From: Saksenaea vasiformis B4078
Taxonomy: Eukaryota; Mucoromycota; Mucoromycetes; Mucorales; Saksenaeaceae
NCBI GenBank assembly: GCA_000697055.1
Contig: JNDT01001632.1
Span: 1 to 42,785, forward strand
Length of the DNA: 42,785 nucleotides
Direction: 5' to 3'
A model generated the notes under the pieces. That model was not told the origin of the DNA. It searched no databases and saw nothing but the letters and a program-made list of their open reading frames with translations. A program made the position numbers and the translations under genes. Numbering within the stretch: the first letter of the stretch is position 1; the number at the start of each line of letters is the position of its first letter. Positions 23,353 through 35,060 of this stretch are shown here, in pieces.

Positions 23353-23887
23353 TTTATCCGAAAAGAGAGAAAAAGGAAAAAAAAAAAAAAAAAGATGGAA
23401 GGGAATGTTTAAACAATCTGCGGGTCAAACGTATCGGTGTTCCAAAATGTTATTTGGTGTGTTGAAGGGGCTGTGCGTTCAAATCACGCTGCTTGCCTTT
23501 TGGCTGATTGTGTGACTTTAATTGGCAGTTTATGGTTCATTGTTCAGTTATGAATCCATGCTGAGCTAACAACCTCACCCCATCGTTCTATTTAACCTAA
23601 CCTCCAGAGTAAAAAATTCGAATTGTATGAAATCGTACCTTTGGAAGAAAGAAAAAAAAAACGCGGCATTTTAAGATTCCTCTGGTGTCACATACAAAAT
23701 GATGTGCCATAATACGGGATTTTGAATACACAACAACAACAACAACCTCATTCATTAAAATAGAAACCACTTGTCGACACAATCCAAAATCCTCGAACGA
23801 TAATTTTGGGATCTTTATCATTTTTTTGACAAACCGCATGTCGCATGCCAATAAAGAAATAGCATACAGCTAAAGAGTAAAATAACG

Positions 23888-23912
23888 ACAATAATAATAA
23901 TAATAATAATAA
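23888..23912. repeat. AAT trinucleotide microsatellite
   Basis: Eight or so uninterrupted AAT/ATA repeats in the intergenic region downstream of a similar CAA run at 23727. Simple sequence, no inferred function. Confidence 0.85.
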
Positions 23913-26900
23913 TTTAAGCACTACCATTCCTGTGCTCTGCACGTTAAGGTTAGGCGAGCGTAATTAACATTTCTATGACATGTCATTGTTGCTCTAATAC
24001 GATGGATCCAGACTCATTCCGGAAACCTTGCATTAAACCTTAGTTTTCCAAAGCTATTTTCATTCATGGTTGCCAACATGTATGGGCCCCCATCGCATCT
24101 TGTTCCTTTCTGGACGTTGTCTAATGAAAATGGCGCGCCATCGGAGCGGCGCTAATTCTAAATGAGGAAAGGACAAAAAAAGCCTGCAACTCTAATTCTC
24201 AGGCCATCGTACCACGAAGCGCCCATGGTACTTTTTTTTCTGCTACACAAACGAATAAAGGAGCCCACGCAGAAACAAGTGGATAGCTTGTTTATCTTGT
24301 CACAGCTGATGCAGAAGAGACAGAAAGTAATGACATTCTTTCCTTCTAAAGATTTGTACGACCATGCTACTTTTTTGCTGTGGTAAACACACTTCTCACT
24401 AAAAGCAGTTTCGTCCCCCGATGACAATAGAGTACTTTTCTTATCCCTTACAAATGTTAAATAGGCGTTCTCAGCCGTACGCCATTACTAAGTTTCGCAT
24501 GGCAAAGTCAATGATGCATTTCTGTACGAACATGGGCCATGTCATGGATAATGTGTCAAATCTAAGGCTAATGGGATTAGGTCATCGTTGATGAGGAATA
24601 GCGTGTTTTCGAACCAACAAGTTTGTAAAAGTAGTAGTGTTTGTACAACGCACTTGTCGTAATTCTTATATGAATTCTATAACTTCATCCGCAGAAAAGA
24701 CATGACTTCTGTCGACAGTTACAAACGAACTAAGATTAAACGACATTTTTGCTATCATAGAAAGATATTTTTACCATCCTCTGTTCTGTAATTCTAGCGA
24801 TAGGACAACAAGCGAGTTGAACGAACCATTCTGTCACCGCGAAAACCAGAGATTTGCTGACAATCGAGGTTTCCTATCTGGAAAGGGAATCTCCAACCTA
24901 CAAATAAATAGAATAAAGAATAACAAAAAAGGGAAAAGGGAGACACTATTTCTGCCGGAAAATGACACCAATGCCTGTCATCATCCATCAGTGCATGCAG
25001 AGTTTGATGGCAATGATGTACAACAAACCTCATTGCCAAAGGTGATAACGTGCATCAAACGTCGAACCAAAAGACCCTGCAGTAGTCAATAAAGCGATCA
25101 ACCGGCATGTACACCAGCTTGACGTTCTGTACCACAGATCCATAGGATGGAGATGGCCTCAATTTCAGGAACATTGTTTTCATGCGATATGCGTTTGCAG
25201 ATGTTCAGACGCATTTGACTTGCGTTGTTATGCGAAACGCAAGCAGTGAAGAAGCAGCAGCTAGACGTATGTTAGGCATTCAACCGGCAAACTAGCTTAT
25301 TCGTTTCAACCTCTCATCCTTTTGTTTCAAACAGAATCCATATACAGTCGCTTTATTCTCTAAGCCAATTGAGAAGCAGATATGTCGAAATCGATGAGAT
25401 TGTCCTGTGAGAGCTTCTTATATATGCATTGAAGGTGGAAGGTCTTTTATTTTCATGCGCATAGTGCACGTAGATGTACAGCTGCACTAAGAAGCTCTCA
25501 ATGACTCTGATAAAAGCGAATGCTGATTCTACTCATGTAACATCTAGTTACGGTTTCCTCTTCCGTATAGGTTTCAGCTATCGGACGTCCATACAACGAT
25601 CAAGGTTAAAAATTATCGAGAAATAAGGAGCTTGTTGTTACGAATACGAAATAGCAATGATTGACATGTAAAATGATTTCATCATCTCCTCGAGGGGTGT
25701 CCTCTTTATCATAGTGAGTACGTCTTTTTTTTTTTTTGCGCAAAAAGTGAAGTGTTTTCTGTCGTTCTAGTATGATCTCCATAAAGCTATTTGTGTCACC
25801 TCGGGAAATTCAGGCTGATCTACCCCCTTTTGCTTCCGACTTACAAACAAAGTCGGACTAAAGAGGTAAATGCGGACTTTGTCCTGTAGCTGATTCCGTA
25901 ACTTTTCAGGGTAACTTCGCAGTATCCGTGCGGAACATGATGACTCAGTAACAGTTTCGCAAGTTGGTACATCAGCAGGAGAAGAAAAAAGAGGTAACAA
26001 GGAGATCACTCCTTTACATGCATGACTTAGAGATTACAAGTTATCTGTTTCACTTACCGGACCTGCGCAGACAATGAACTTCCAAAAATGGCAATTTGTA
26101 ATTGATTGTCTGAGATATTCTAGACCGGTTTATTGTGAGAAATAAGGTTTATTCGGATGAACGATTGACCTGTAACTCATGAATGTTCGAAAATAGATCC
26201 TTCTATTATTGTCCTTTTTTTTTTAAAAAAAAAATACATGTGAACGAACACGTCGCGGATAGCAAGCATCCTGTCCACGCTACCCAACAGTAAACGAGAC
26301 GCATATCTCCTTCATCAGTAACGTAATCACCATATATAGATGATACAGCTCCTCGACCTTTGCTGTGGTTCCAGATAGCTGCGGTTCTATGCTAAATAGT
26401 CAATCTTATAGTAGGATCACGGAGAAAGTACACCAATTTGGCATGGCTTCGTGTCTCCCGGAAGTCTCGTCTTCTTCGATTGGTGGGACATAGCAGCAGA
26501 AAGAAAGGAAAAAACGACTCGTTGATCACACGGCAGACGTATGATCTTTCAGTCACCCTGCCGCTTAGAGACAATGGGAACGCAAAAGGAACTTGCTCTG
26601 TATTCCTTTATATATATATATATCTGCCATACTAGCTAATCTTCGATGCACTGCATCGCAGAACAGAGCAGAGTCATCACGTGCCATGTTTTGCAGTAAC
26701 ACGAGCATTTTCGGTTTATCAAACATCATCATGTCTTTACTATAATGTAGATATATCATCTAGCACTTGTATCTCGCTCATTGACGCCGGCTTGAATATT
26801 AGGCGAATTGGAACACCTTTGTTCACGGATAGTGGTTTCGGATTACTTGTGATGATTTATGCATCTCCACTCTTTCTCTACCAGAATGATATAATGAATT

Positions 26901-27584
26901 CGCTATTATATCATGGATATTCCAGATATGCTCTAGTTTGTACCGGGTGTCCTTCATGCCCGAGAAGCTATTGGCAACACAACCTGTTTATCGTAATCTA
27001 TCTGTGAAGATTTCTTGTTTGAGGCATGACCTGTTCTCGTTCTCAAACACATATTTAAAAACAAATATTCTATTCGATTGTCATCTATAACAAGCTATTA
27101 TCCCTTTTTCTTCATTCTTTCGAATGTATTCATCTTAACGGTATTTTTCTTTATTGGTAATCATGTCATGGACTAACCTGTTCTTCAGGATCCTCTTTCC
27201 GCGTGAGCCGTATCATCAATCTACATAGTTGCGGGTACGGGATGGCTTCCTTGTGACGATATCAGCTCTTTTTTTCCTTTAACCAAACGGTTTGTCATTA
27301 TTATTCCTTGTATGCCAATACTTACTGTGCAATAAACTTCTGAACATTTATTACCTTCTTTTGTCTTTACCGATAACCAAGGGTAAGTAGCTTTACTCCA
27401 AAATAAATCAAGCTAATATCCTTCCAACAGTGGGACATCTATGGGTGATGACTGCTCAAGTCGTATTTGGTATTCGTCATCTCGTTTTCTCGCTGAACGC
27501 ATTTTCTATTTATTGTAAGTGATTTCGCTGCAGTAACGTTTTGATACTGAGATTTTGAATCTGCTATTGGTTGACGGTTATGAT

Positions 27585-27611
27585 ACACCCACAACATGGT
27601 GTTGTGGGTGT
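27585..27611. repeat. Perfect 12-bp hairpin
   Basis: ACACCCACAACA, three-base loop TGG, then TGTTGTGGGTGT, followed shortly by an A run. Could be a terminator-like RNA hairpin, a cruciform, or the remnant of a transposon end. No neighbouring gene assigns it a role. Confidence 0.8.
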
Positions 27612-29291
27612 TTACAAAAAAAAAAAGCGCCGTAGATCCTCCGGGAACTGTAAGTCTTGTTTGATCAGGGTTCATTTGCTTTGTGCTAATGACTTTTCCT
27701 AACAGGCGGCTTTGTGTGATGGCACCAGGACTAAGCAAGTAATGCGCTTTGTTGTGCTTGCCATCTCATCTAAGGTGTTCTAAGGGTCCTGCAAAACGTT
27801 CTCGTCCAGGAGGCGTATATGCTAAAACCATCAGGTAAAAAAAAATTGTCGGACCTTTGTGTAAGCTGACTTTTCCGTGATTTTTCATACACCGTTCTGT
27901 TTGCTTGCAGTAACCATTGTTACTCTTGTTGTGGGTCGTTCCTAGCACAACCTCAGTTGACTCCGGGTCGGGCTCCGATGTGGTACTAGCTCTCCGAGCC
28001 GCGCTTTATTGGTCTATAAAAAATTTTTTGTCCCAACTCTAATACATCATATCTTTCTAAGCTAAAGTGAGTGCTGAAAGGAAAATTTTTCGGATGTGGG
28101 AGGGTCACCCCAGGAAACGACGGTACCATGGGGAATGGGCGGGTAGTACCACGTCTTCCGCCTCCCCTTCGTCAACTTCTTGGATCTTCCTGTCAGTATT
28201 GGTATATTTTCTTTCCGATGACTGGAAGTTATGGCACTAGATTATGCTGCCGTAATATTCTTTTCTAGCCCAACATGATCACTCCTATTGTCATCTCGCG
28301 TGAAAAGAAAGGATGGTTTTTTTTTTGGTCATTTTCAATTAGCGATAGGACCGATCAAATCGAATTCCCGATATAGAAAGAGCCGAGCCAACTAATGGGA
28401 TTATGTTACCTTGTCATAGACGGGTCACAACGTGGTGCGTGCAGATTTGTTTTTCGCAAGTACGTACTCCCTGACAAGTAAACGGAAAGTAAATGACAAA
28501 ATTAGCGCAGAAATAGTAAGTTATCAGAGTGATATGCATGACAAGACGATCAAGCATTTGCATTTCACCCGCTTCATTTAAAAAGAGAAAGAAACACAGA
28601 ACAGTAACGCTGCTTGAGATCCTCCACTTCACGTTGAAGATCTATGAGACCTTACCGTAATCCATGGAAAAGATGTAACTGACCCATTGTCCGAACGTGT
28701 ACTGATATGGATAGATATGCTATGCAGGGAAGGAAAAAAAAAAAAAGAAAAAGAAAAAGAGAAGCGCATTACGGTTCTACGCACGGAGTAAAAAAAAAAA
28801 TATTTGAACACGCGCTGTTGCACAGACGGGTTGTGTCAGACAACATTCATAGCTGACCTGTCAAGCGACAACTGTTCAAAGGCTACACGTGTACTAGAAA
28901 TCACACCTTGTGAAGGTGGGATGGAGGATGTACAAAGAGCCTCCGTTGTTTCAGATAGTAAAAAAGAACAAATTACACCATACCGTCATCGAATGATGTT
29001 CATTTGTTTTCTTTATAAAAGCGACTACCAACCCACACAAGACAGACACACATTTGGCATCCACAGGAACATGATAATCAAAGGATCAATGGATGAAACA
29101 GGTAGCATAAACCCCCCTCCCGTTCTCTCTCTCTCTACACCTAAAGTGAAACGCGATCCTGGCGGGATAACCCTTGCAAGTCTGAGGTGTACTGTAATTG
29201 AATTTTTTTTTTTTCCCGTTCTGCAGGTCTAAATCGAGGTGCCTCATTCCGTAACATGATCTTGTGCATGACATAATTTTACAATAGCCGT

Positions 29292-30434
29292 TCATTTCAT
29301 ATTCGCTAGTTTTTTGTTGGTAAATTTAAGTTTTGTTTGCGTTCGTCCAACATCGCCGTCCAGTTCTTCCAATACTTGGTTTTGGGTTTCGAGTTCGTCA
29401 CTAATTGCCAAGCCAAGTTGTCTTTGTCGTGAAAGGATGGCGCTGAATTGTTCTACTTGCTGGTCCTGATCCGCCATGAGCTGCTGTTGATAACCCAGTA
29501 ACCCTTCATTGTCCATTCCTCGTGTTGTTTCTGTCTCTTGGGCCAACGCGGCCTTTGCCGCAGCACCAAACGCTCTTCCCCTTCCAATCGTTCCATTTGA
29601 GACGTTCAGTTGTTTTTTCATTTGTGGGAAGCCGTAGTTATGAATTTCGGTGGATGATTTTTTCTCCAGCAAGGCTTTGCGTTCACCTGCAGTTGGCTTG
29701 TGTTCCTGTTCATACAATAGATCGTGTTCCTGTCTTCCACTGATAACCAATTTCGCCAATGCTTCTTTTTCATCTTTCAGCGTGCGCAACATATCCTGAC
29801 GTCGTCGTAGTTCACCTTCTGACATGACCCCTACTTCAATACCTGTTCCATTGGCTAGACCTACGAGACCTGCTTCCAGATTGGATAGACGTGAAGTCAG
29901 GGTCATGAGTAACTTTTTTGCTTGAACGGTACAATTATGTGATGCGGAAATCTCGTTGCGTGCCATGTGTGTTCCTCTTTTATGAACCAGCGATCGTATT
30001 TCTTGTGCAGTATTTGCCATGGCGTTGTATTCATCTAACCACATACTTGAAGTGTACATGGTAGTGGCATCCAAAGGTCGACCTGTTGGAATGGATAGAA
30101 AGTCTTTCCAAACGTCGGTTTGTCGCCAACGATCATCACGACTACTTAAGATGGATCGTAAATAGTCTTCTAGTCCACGTCTTCGTTCTTCAATTTTGTC
30201 AGGGTCAGAAAAAGTTGATGGAAAGAATCGTTTGGTGGGTAATCGTTTTGGTAGTGGATTACGTGGGAAGATGGTACGGAATTGTGAATCAAGTTTTGAA
30301 AACTCGGAATAACGTTTCCACACAGTCCAGTTACGAACGGCAGCATGTATTTCTATTTTATAAACGGTATGTGGTTTTGGTTGGTTACGAGTTTCAGTTT
30401 CTCGAATATAAATGGCTTGGATAACTTCAGTCAT
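29292..30434 (-). CDS. VAM7: Vam7-like PX-domain Qc-SNARE
   Basis: Single-exon gene of 380 aa, unusual here because its neighbours have introns. Residues 1-115 form a PX domain: WTVWKRYSEFSKLDSQF followed by the PLPKRLPTKRFF loop and a C-terminal EERRRGLEDYL helix, which binds PI3P. A coiled-coil linker follows. The last about 60 residues are a Q-SNARE motif (LAISDELETQNQVLEEL) with Gln at the zero layer and no transmembrane helix. This matches Vam7, the soluble vacuolar SNARE that is held at the membrane by its PX domain and drives homotypic vacuole fusion. The length (380 aa against 316 in yeast) is reached by a longer linker. Confidence 0.92.
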   Translation of the reverse strand: MTEVIQAIYIRETETRNQPKPHTVYKIEIHAAVRNWTVWKRYSEFSKLDSQFRTIFPRNPLPKRLPTKRFFPSTFSDPDKIEERRRGLEDYLRSILSSRDDRWRQTDVWKDFLSIPTGRPLDATTMYTSSMWLDEYNAMANTAQEIRSLVHKRGTHMARNEISASHNCTVQAKKLLMTLTSRLSNLEAGLVGLANGTGIEVGVMSEGELRRRQDMLRTLKDEKEALAKLVISGRQEHDLLYEQEHKPTAGERKALLEKKSSTEIHNYGFPQMKKQLNVSNGTIGRGRAFGAAAKAALAQETETTRGMDNEGLLGYQQQLMADQDQQVEQFSAILSRQRQLGLAISDELETQNQVLEELDGDVGRTQTKLKFTNKKLANMK

Positions 30435-31395
30435 AAAAAGGATTTAGGAGTAAGAAAAAGAAGAGAAAGAATAATATATTTGAATGATCGTCATGTGATA
30501 CTTTCTGAAACGGGTACATGTGCCCTTGCCGAAGTTGTTATTATATTTTAATGCGTTGGTTTATTTTTGCCGACCAGTGAACGAAATTCCAATTTCGTCA
30601 GCAGCATGTTTTCATCATGACTTTTTTCTTCTTTTCTTTTTTTTCTTCACTCTCTCTCACACACCACAAACCCCCCCGCGTATCCCTATAATTATTCAAC
30701 TCCAAAGTGTGCGCAATACTCAATTCCTTATTCTACTTGGTAGTTTCTTACTGTTCTTTCATGAGTATGTTATGTATGCCATGAAGAAGTCCAGATGGCA
30801 AACCTAACCAAGGTGTACTAAGGAAGTTTTCTTATTTTTTTTTCTTTTTCTTTTTTCTCTTTTACTCCTCTTTTCTTCTTCTTATTGCTCTTTACTTCTC
30901 TCTTTTGTAAAGCTAACTCAACTTTTTTTTTACACTAAAGAACGTGATATTCTCATCTTTAAATCATTGTAGTTTACCCAGATTATCCAAAATAGGTAGG
31001 TCATAAAAAAAAGCGGACTGTACTAATTCATAACACGTAATGCAATCTGATTGGTGAGCTTGTGACAGGATATGACAAAAAAAAAACCAAGCGTTTTTGT
31101 TGTTAGGAGTTCAAGGAGTTGAGCATGCTTTTTGGGCTTTTTGTTTTCTTTTTTACTCTTTTCTCATAAATGAAATCTTACCATAGTTTGTTTTATCATA
31201 GATTGATAACTCCACATTCCAGAAAAAAAATGGATGAAAAAAGGAAAAAAAGAAAGAAGAAAGAAAGATATAAAAAGGAAAAAAAAAAAAAGAAATAGTA
31301 TTTATGCGGGGGGTAGTATTAAAGAAAATAAAAAAAAGAGTAGAAGTGGGGCGGGTGTTATAACGATGTGTGTACGGGAGGGGTGTCACTTATGT

Positions 31396-31430
31396 GTGCG
31401 TGCGTGCGTGTGTGTGTGCGTGTGTGTGTT
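31396..31430. repeat. TG/CG alternating microsatellite
   Basis: About 35 bases of alternating purine-pyrimidine (TGTGCGTGCGTG type), a sequence class able to adopt Z-DNA under torsion. It lies 250 bp upstream of the TBP start codon. Confidence 0.75.
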
Positions 31431-31516
31431 CTTTGAACGGTGGGGGGGACCTCTGAAACTCCAAAGCGGAACCCATAAGAGTTCATTTTCCGCAATCTAA
31501 GCCACTTGAAAAAAAG

Positions 31517-31524
31517 TATAAATA
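31517..31524 (+). promoter_or_regulatory. TATA box candidate of the TBP gene
   Basis: TATAAATA, followed by G, matches the TBP-binding consensus and sits about 150 bp before the ATG. A second TATA-like run (TATAAAAAA, 31587-31595) is about 80 bp before the ATG. Which is used is not known. Confidence 0.55.
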
Positions 31525-31675
31525 GGACGGCAGACTTCGCGTTCCAAAATTTTCTGCACGTCCTTTTTTTGGGGAGATCATTTGCTTATAAAAAAGCCAC
31601 ATTTTCTCCCTTTTTTTTTCTTTACTACTGACGCGAACGCCACCTTATTCTCTTGTCTCCCAGTCTTAATTAGTG

Positions 31676-32646
31676 ATGGCCATGTCCGGATACAATATAG
31701 CTACGCCCTCCATGCCGACGCCTGCGATGCAGACGCCTTCAGTTCCAACCCCTCATAATTCCACACCATTTGCAATTCCTTCTACTCCTGCACCTGTCGA
31801 TGCTCCTACACCTAGTAAAGACCAGAATCCCTATGCAGTGGCAGGCATCACTCCTACTTTACAGTAAGTTTTCGACACAATAATAAAAAAAACACACAAC
31901 ATACCCTTTACACCAAGAACAACAACAACAACAAAAAAAATGAAAGAAAAAAAGAGGTCGTGTTTTGTTAATCAACCCTCCCATCTCTGCAGAAACATCG
32001 TTGCTACCGTCAACTTGGATTGTCGCCTAGACCTGAAGACGATTGCTCTTCATGCTCGTAATGCAGAGTACAATCCAAAGGTACATGTCAACCATCACAC
32101 AAGTCATGGTTATGGCATGTTGTTTTCTCGACCGATCTAAAACCCTTTGCTTTTTGATCATTAGCGTTTTGCAGCGGTCATCATGCGCATTCGTGATCCA
32201 AAGACCACTGCTTTGATCTTTGCCTCGGGAAAAATGGTTGTGACAGGTGCAAAGTCCGAAGACGATTCCAAGTTGGCAGCTCGTAAATACGCTCGTATTA
32301 TCCAGAAACTTGGTTTCCAAGCAAAATTTACGGATTTCAAAATTCAAAATATCGTCGGATCTTGCGATGTCAAATTTCCTATTCGTCTTGAGGGTCTGGC
32401 TTACTCTCACGGACACTTTAGTTCGGTAAGTTTTGTGTGTTTTTATCTGGATAGAAGAGGCCTAATACCATGTAGTATGAGCCGGAATTGTTTCCTGGTC
32501 TCATTTACCGCATGGTGAAGCCCAAGATTGTGCTATTGATCTTTGTGTCTGGAAAAATCGTTTTGACGGGCGCAAAGGTGCGTGAAGAAATCTATCAAGC
32601 TTTCCAAGCTATATATCCTGTGCTTACGGAATTCCGCAAACCGTGA
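31676..32646 (+). CDS. TBP: TATA-binding protein (TFIID subunit)
   Basis: Four exons (31676-31863, 31993-32080, 32165-32425 and 32476-32646), 235 aa. The N-terminal about 55 residues are Pro/Thr/Ser-rich with repeated PTP-like units; the rest is the conserved saddle made of two direct repeats (first [18 protein letters not shown], second [18 protein letters not shown]). DNA-contacting stretches [19 protein letters not shown] and [18 protein letters not shown] are intact. TBP nucleates transcription by all three nuclear RNA polymerases. I start at the ATG at 31676 because the GTG just before it is not a eukaryotic start; the next in-frame ATG is two codons later. Confidence 0.98.
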
Positions 32647-32862
32647 AGCCGTTTTCTCTTCTCTTCTCTGTCTCTTCTCTTGTGTATCCTCATTTCTTTC
32701 TTTTTTCTTTTTAATCATCCCCTTTTTATATTGTCGGGCTTTATCATGGTAGGTCAACCTTGTTAGTTAGCTCTTTTAAAACCAAAAAACGCCACACTTT
32801 TTCGTCCTTGTGGGAGGTCTTGAGTGGGAGGACGCTCTTTTTTATGTACAAATAGCCATTTT

Positions 32863-32951
32863 TTTCTTCTTTTTCTTTTCCCTTGTTTTCCTTTTTTTTT
32901 TTTTTTTTTTTTTTTTTTCCCTTTTTTTTCTTTTTTTTTTTTTTTTTTTTT
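32863..32951. repeat. Long polypyrimidine (T-rich) tract
   Basis: Nearly uninterrupted T with a few C and G over about 90 bases just after the TBP gene. Exact length is likely to be unreliable in an assembly. Confidence 0.9.
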
Positions 32952-33205
32952 GCTTTGTAAAATACCATTCACCCAAAAACAAAAAAAATAACTACGATGA
33001 ACCCAAACGTGTAAAAAAAAAACAAAAAGAAGGAATGTGTAATGTCTTTTTGAGGATGCAGTGGCACCATGTGTTTCTATAACGAACAGTTTAGTTAGAC
33101 AACGTGGATTTCTGAAGTCAGTACGTAAGAAAAAACATTGACTTATTTGGATTAAAATGTCGCGTAACTTTTTTGTATCCATGGTTTTTCAACTTATCAT
33201 TTAAA

Positions 33206-34380
33206 TGTCGAAAAAGTCAAAAAATTCGCATTTCCCATAAATAGATGTCGCATAACAAGAAACGCTTGTCCTACCAAAGCTCGGCACCTCAACTACGTAA
33301 GCTCTTTCCTTTCTTTCTAACAACAACTCTGAATCTCGGATGGATGGATCACCTATTTTTAAATGTGCCTCGGAGACCAATATCCATTTCAAACAAAAGA
33401 TAAGCTGTTGTAGCCTATCCATCACAAAACGATGGAAGTGATGACAATTTATTACATCTATATTACAACGAGGATTCATCGAGACCTCACACCGAAGTTG
33501 GTGTGCATGTTATCCTGTAGACACATAGACGATGATTGGATCGACAACATCTGGCAGCAATGTAGGGGGGGTAAACTTACTAGGTTGCGCCGTGGACCCC
33601 TTGCTGAACTTACCGTGTTATGAGATTACGAGTACCGTTCACTATCTCTTTGAACATGGTCTAATCAACGCTGATTATTTTATGTGCATCTTCGATCTAT
33701 AAGTTATTTACGAATGGCAAGATAAGGGCTTTAAGGTCGCTGAAATACTGTAGTTAGGAGTTGCTGACTCGCGAAGAGTGTCGGATTCCCTCACATCTTT
33801 TCCTGTCTGCAGTGGTCTATTTTTGTGTATTGATTTAACAAGTACTAGCGGCAGTTGCAGCTTCGCTGAAGGAAGTGCGTCTTCCACGCTTGACTGGAAT
33901 AGCATGGACGGAAGATGGGGCTACAGTAGTAGTCTCTCCGGCTGTTAGCGGACAGGCTGTAAGCACTTCATCAAAAGAGATGTCAAACAACCCATTTCGC
34001 CGGCTGGAATGATCAACTGACAGACGTACTTGTATGCCTTGGTAATGCGGTATTCTCGACGATACAGCACTCTCCGTCGGTGAGCTGGTAATCACAAGCT
34101 CGATCTCTTCACAGTTGCCAAGTTACATGACCATGGTCCCCGGTAATCAAGATTTCAAACGACATGAAGTATTTTGCTGCCTTTACCCGGTAACAGGCTT
34201 GACTAACTAGCATGTTCTGTGTCAGAGTTTCGGAAAGAGGAATGCCAATTATGGAGTGCAGTCAGCTCCTTTATAGCCATTCGTGTGAACTAGCTTTGTG
34301 GAACAGCATTTTCTTCTGCTATGCGACATCTGATTTTAATCATACGACGTCAATTTTTGGGAAATGTGAATTTGACGTCT
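33206..34380. mobile_element. Possible decayed element bounded by inverted repeats
   Basis: The left end (33206-33256) and the reverse complement of the right end (34320-34380) share TATGCGACATCT and GGGAAATG(C/T)GAATTT separated by similar spacing, with an extra segment in the right copy. The right end also contains an internal inverted GACGTCAA/TTGACGTC pair. This would suit a small DNA transposon about 1.2 kb long without a recognisable transposase. The match is short and imperfect. Confidence 0.3.
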
Positions 34381-35060
34381 TAGAAAGCATACGACATCAG
34401 ATTTTATGAGATCGTACATTAGTTTACGGGAAAAAAAATGTACTATGACGATCGTTTTTGGCGATAAAGATGTCCTTTACCTTATGAGGGAAGTAAACAA
34501 AACTGTAGGACTTTCAAATCGCAGTAGGTTTGGTGTGCGAAGATTGCAAGGGTTCACAACTTCAGCATTCGACAAATCTGAGACACGAGTGTCATACAGA
34601 GAGTTAAATATCGAGATGTCGTGCAGGATGCATGCAGAAAGGATAAAGAAAACTCGTTTTTTATTACGATGCAGCAGTACTATTGCAGACATATAGCACC
34701 ACCAGTCTAAAATAGCAGATGAGAGATCTCGGCTTCAATCGCGCGCGCTTCTTCTCTTGAAAACATTGTTTTGGCAGTGAAAACGAGCTTCCGTCTAAAA
34801 AACTGAACCGTGTTTCGCGATACAAATTTTTTTCTTTTTTTTTTTTTTTACTCAGTTTCGCCGGATTTCTTTTTAGCTCGCTATCATTTCTATATAGAGA
34901 AGGTGGAAAAAAAAAACTTTATCTAAGATGGTCAACGCTCCCATCTTCGTTTTTCAACCCCGATGTTAAAAGCAGTGGCTTATCCCTGGTTGTACGGTTC
35001 GGATCAGACCACCTGTTGTTTTCTTTTTTCTCTTTCTCTCTCTTGTTTATCCTCTTTCTA

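Larger units (their letters stand above)
23353..29291. other. Gene-free stretch between PP2C and Vam7-like genes
   Basis: About 5.9 kb with no supported gene. It contains CAA/CAC-type and AAT microsatellites (23727-23745 and 23888-23912), a perfect 12-bp hairpin at 27585-27611, several A/T homopolymers, and unsupported frames (24817-25092, 26681-27007, 27439-27738, 28804-29232). A possible spliced open block near 27770-28000 did not resolve to a known protein. Confidence 0.4.
30435..31675. promoter_or_regulatory. Shared upstream region of Vam7-like and TBP genes
   Basis: Divergent 1.2-kb region without genes. It is rich in CT/TTTC tracts (30620-30660 and 30830-30930), A-rich blocks (31230-31330) and a GT/GC repeat at about 31396-31430. 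It must hold the promoters of both neighbours; only the TATA motifs next to TBP are distinct enough to name. Confidence 0.55.
32647..35060. other. Gene-free stretch between TBP and SLC35F-like genes
   Basis: About 2.4 kb. The first part is the TBP 3' flank with a very long T-rich tract (32863-32951). From 33206 to 34380 two related sequences face each other in inverted orientation. The minus-strand frame at 33835-34095 has no recognised domain. No gene supported. Confidence 0.45.

Noticed and set aside
23466..23496. GTTCAAATC T-loop-like sequence
   Set aside because: The flanking stem does not pair and no cloverleaf is possible.
28804..29232. 142-codon plus-strand frame beside the Vam7-like gene
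   Set aside because: No domain, starts in an A-run, ends in a poly-T stretch; composition like noncoding DNA.
33835..34095. 86-codon minus-strand frame with balanced composition
   Set aside because: No family match recognised and it lies inside the putative inverted-repeat element; kept as unannotated.
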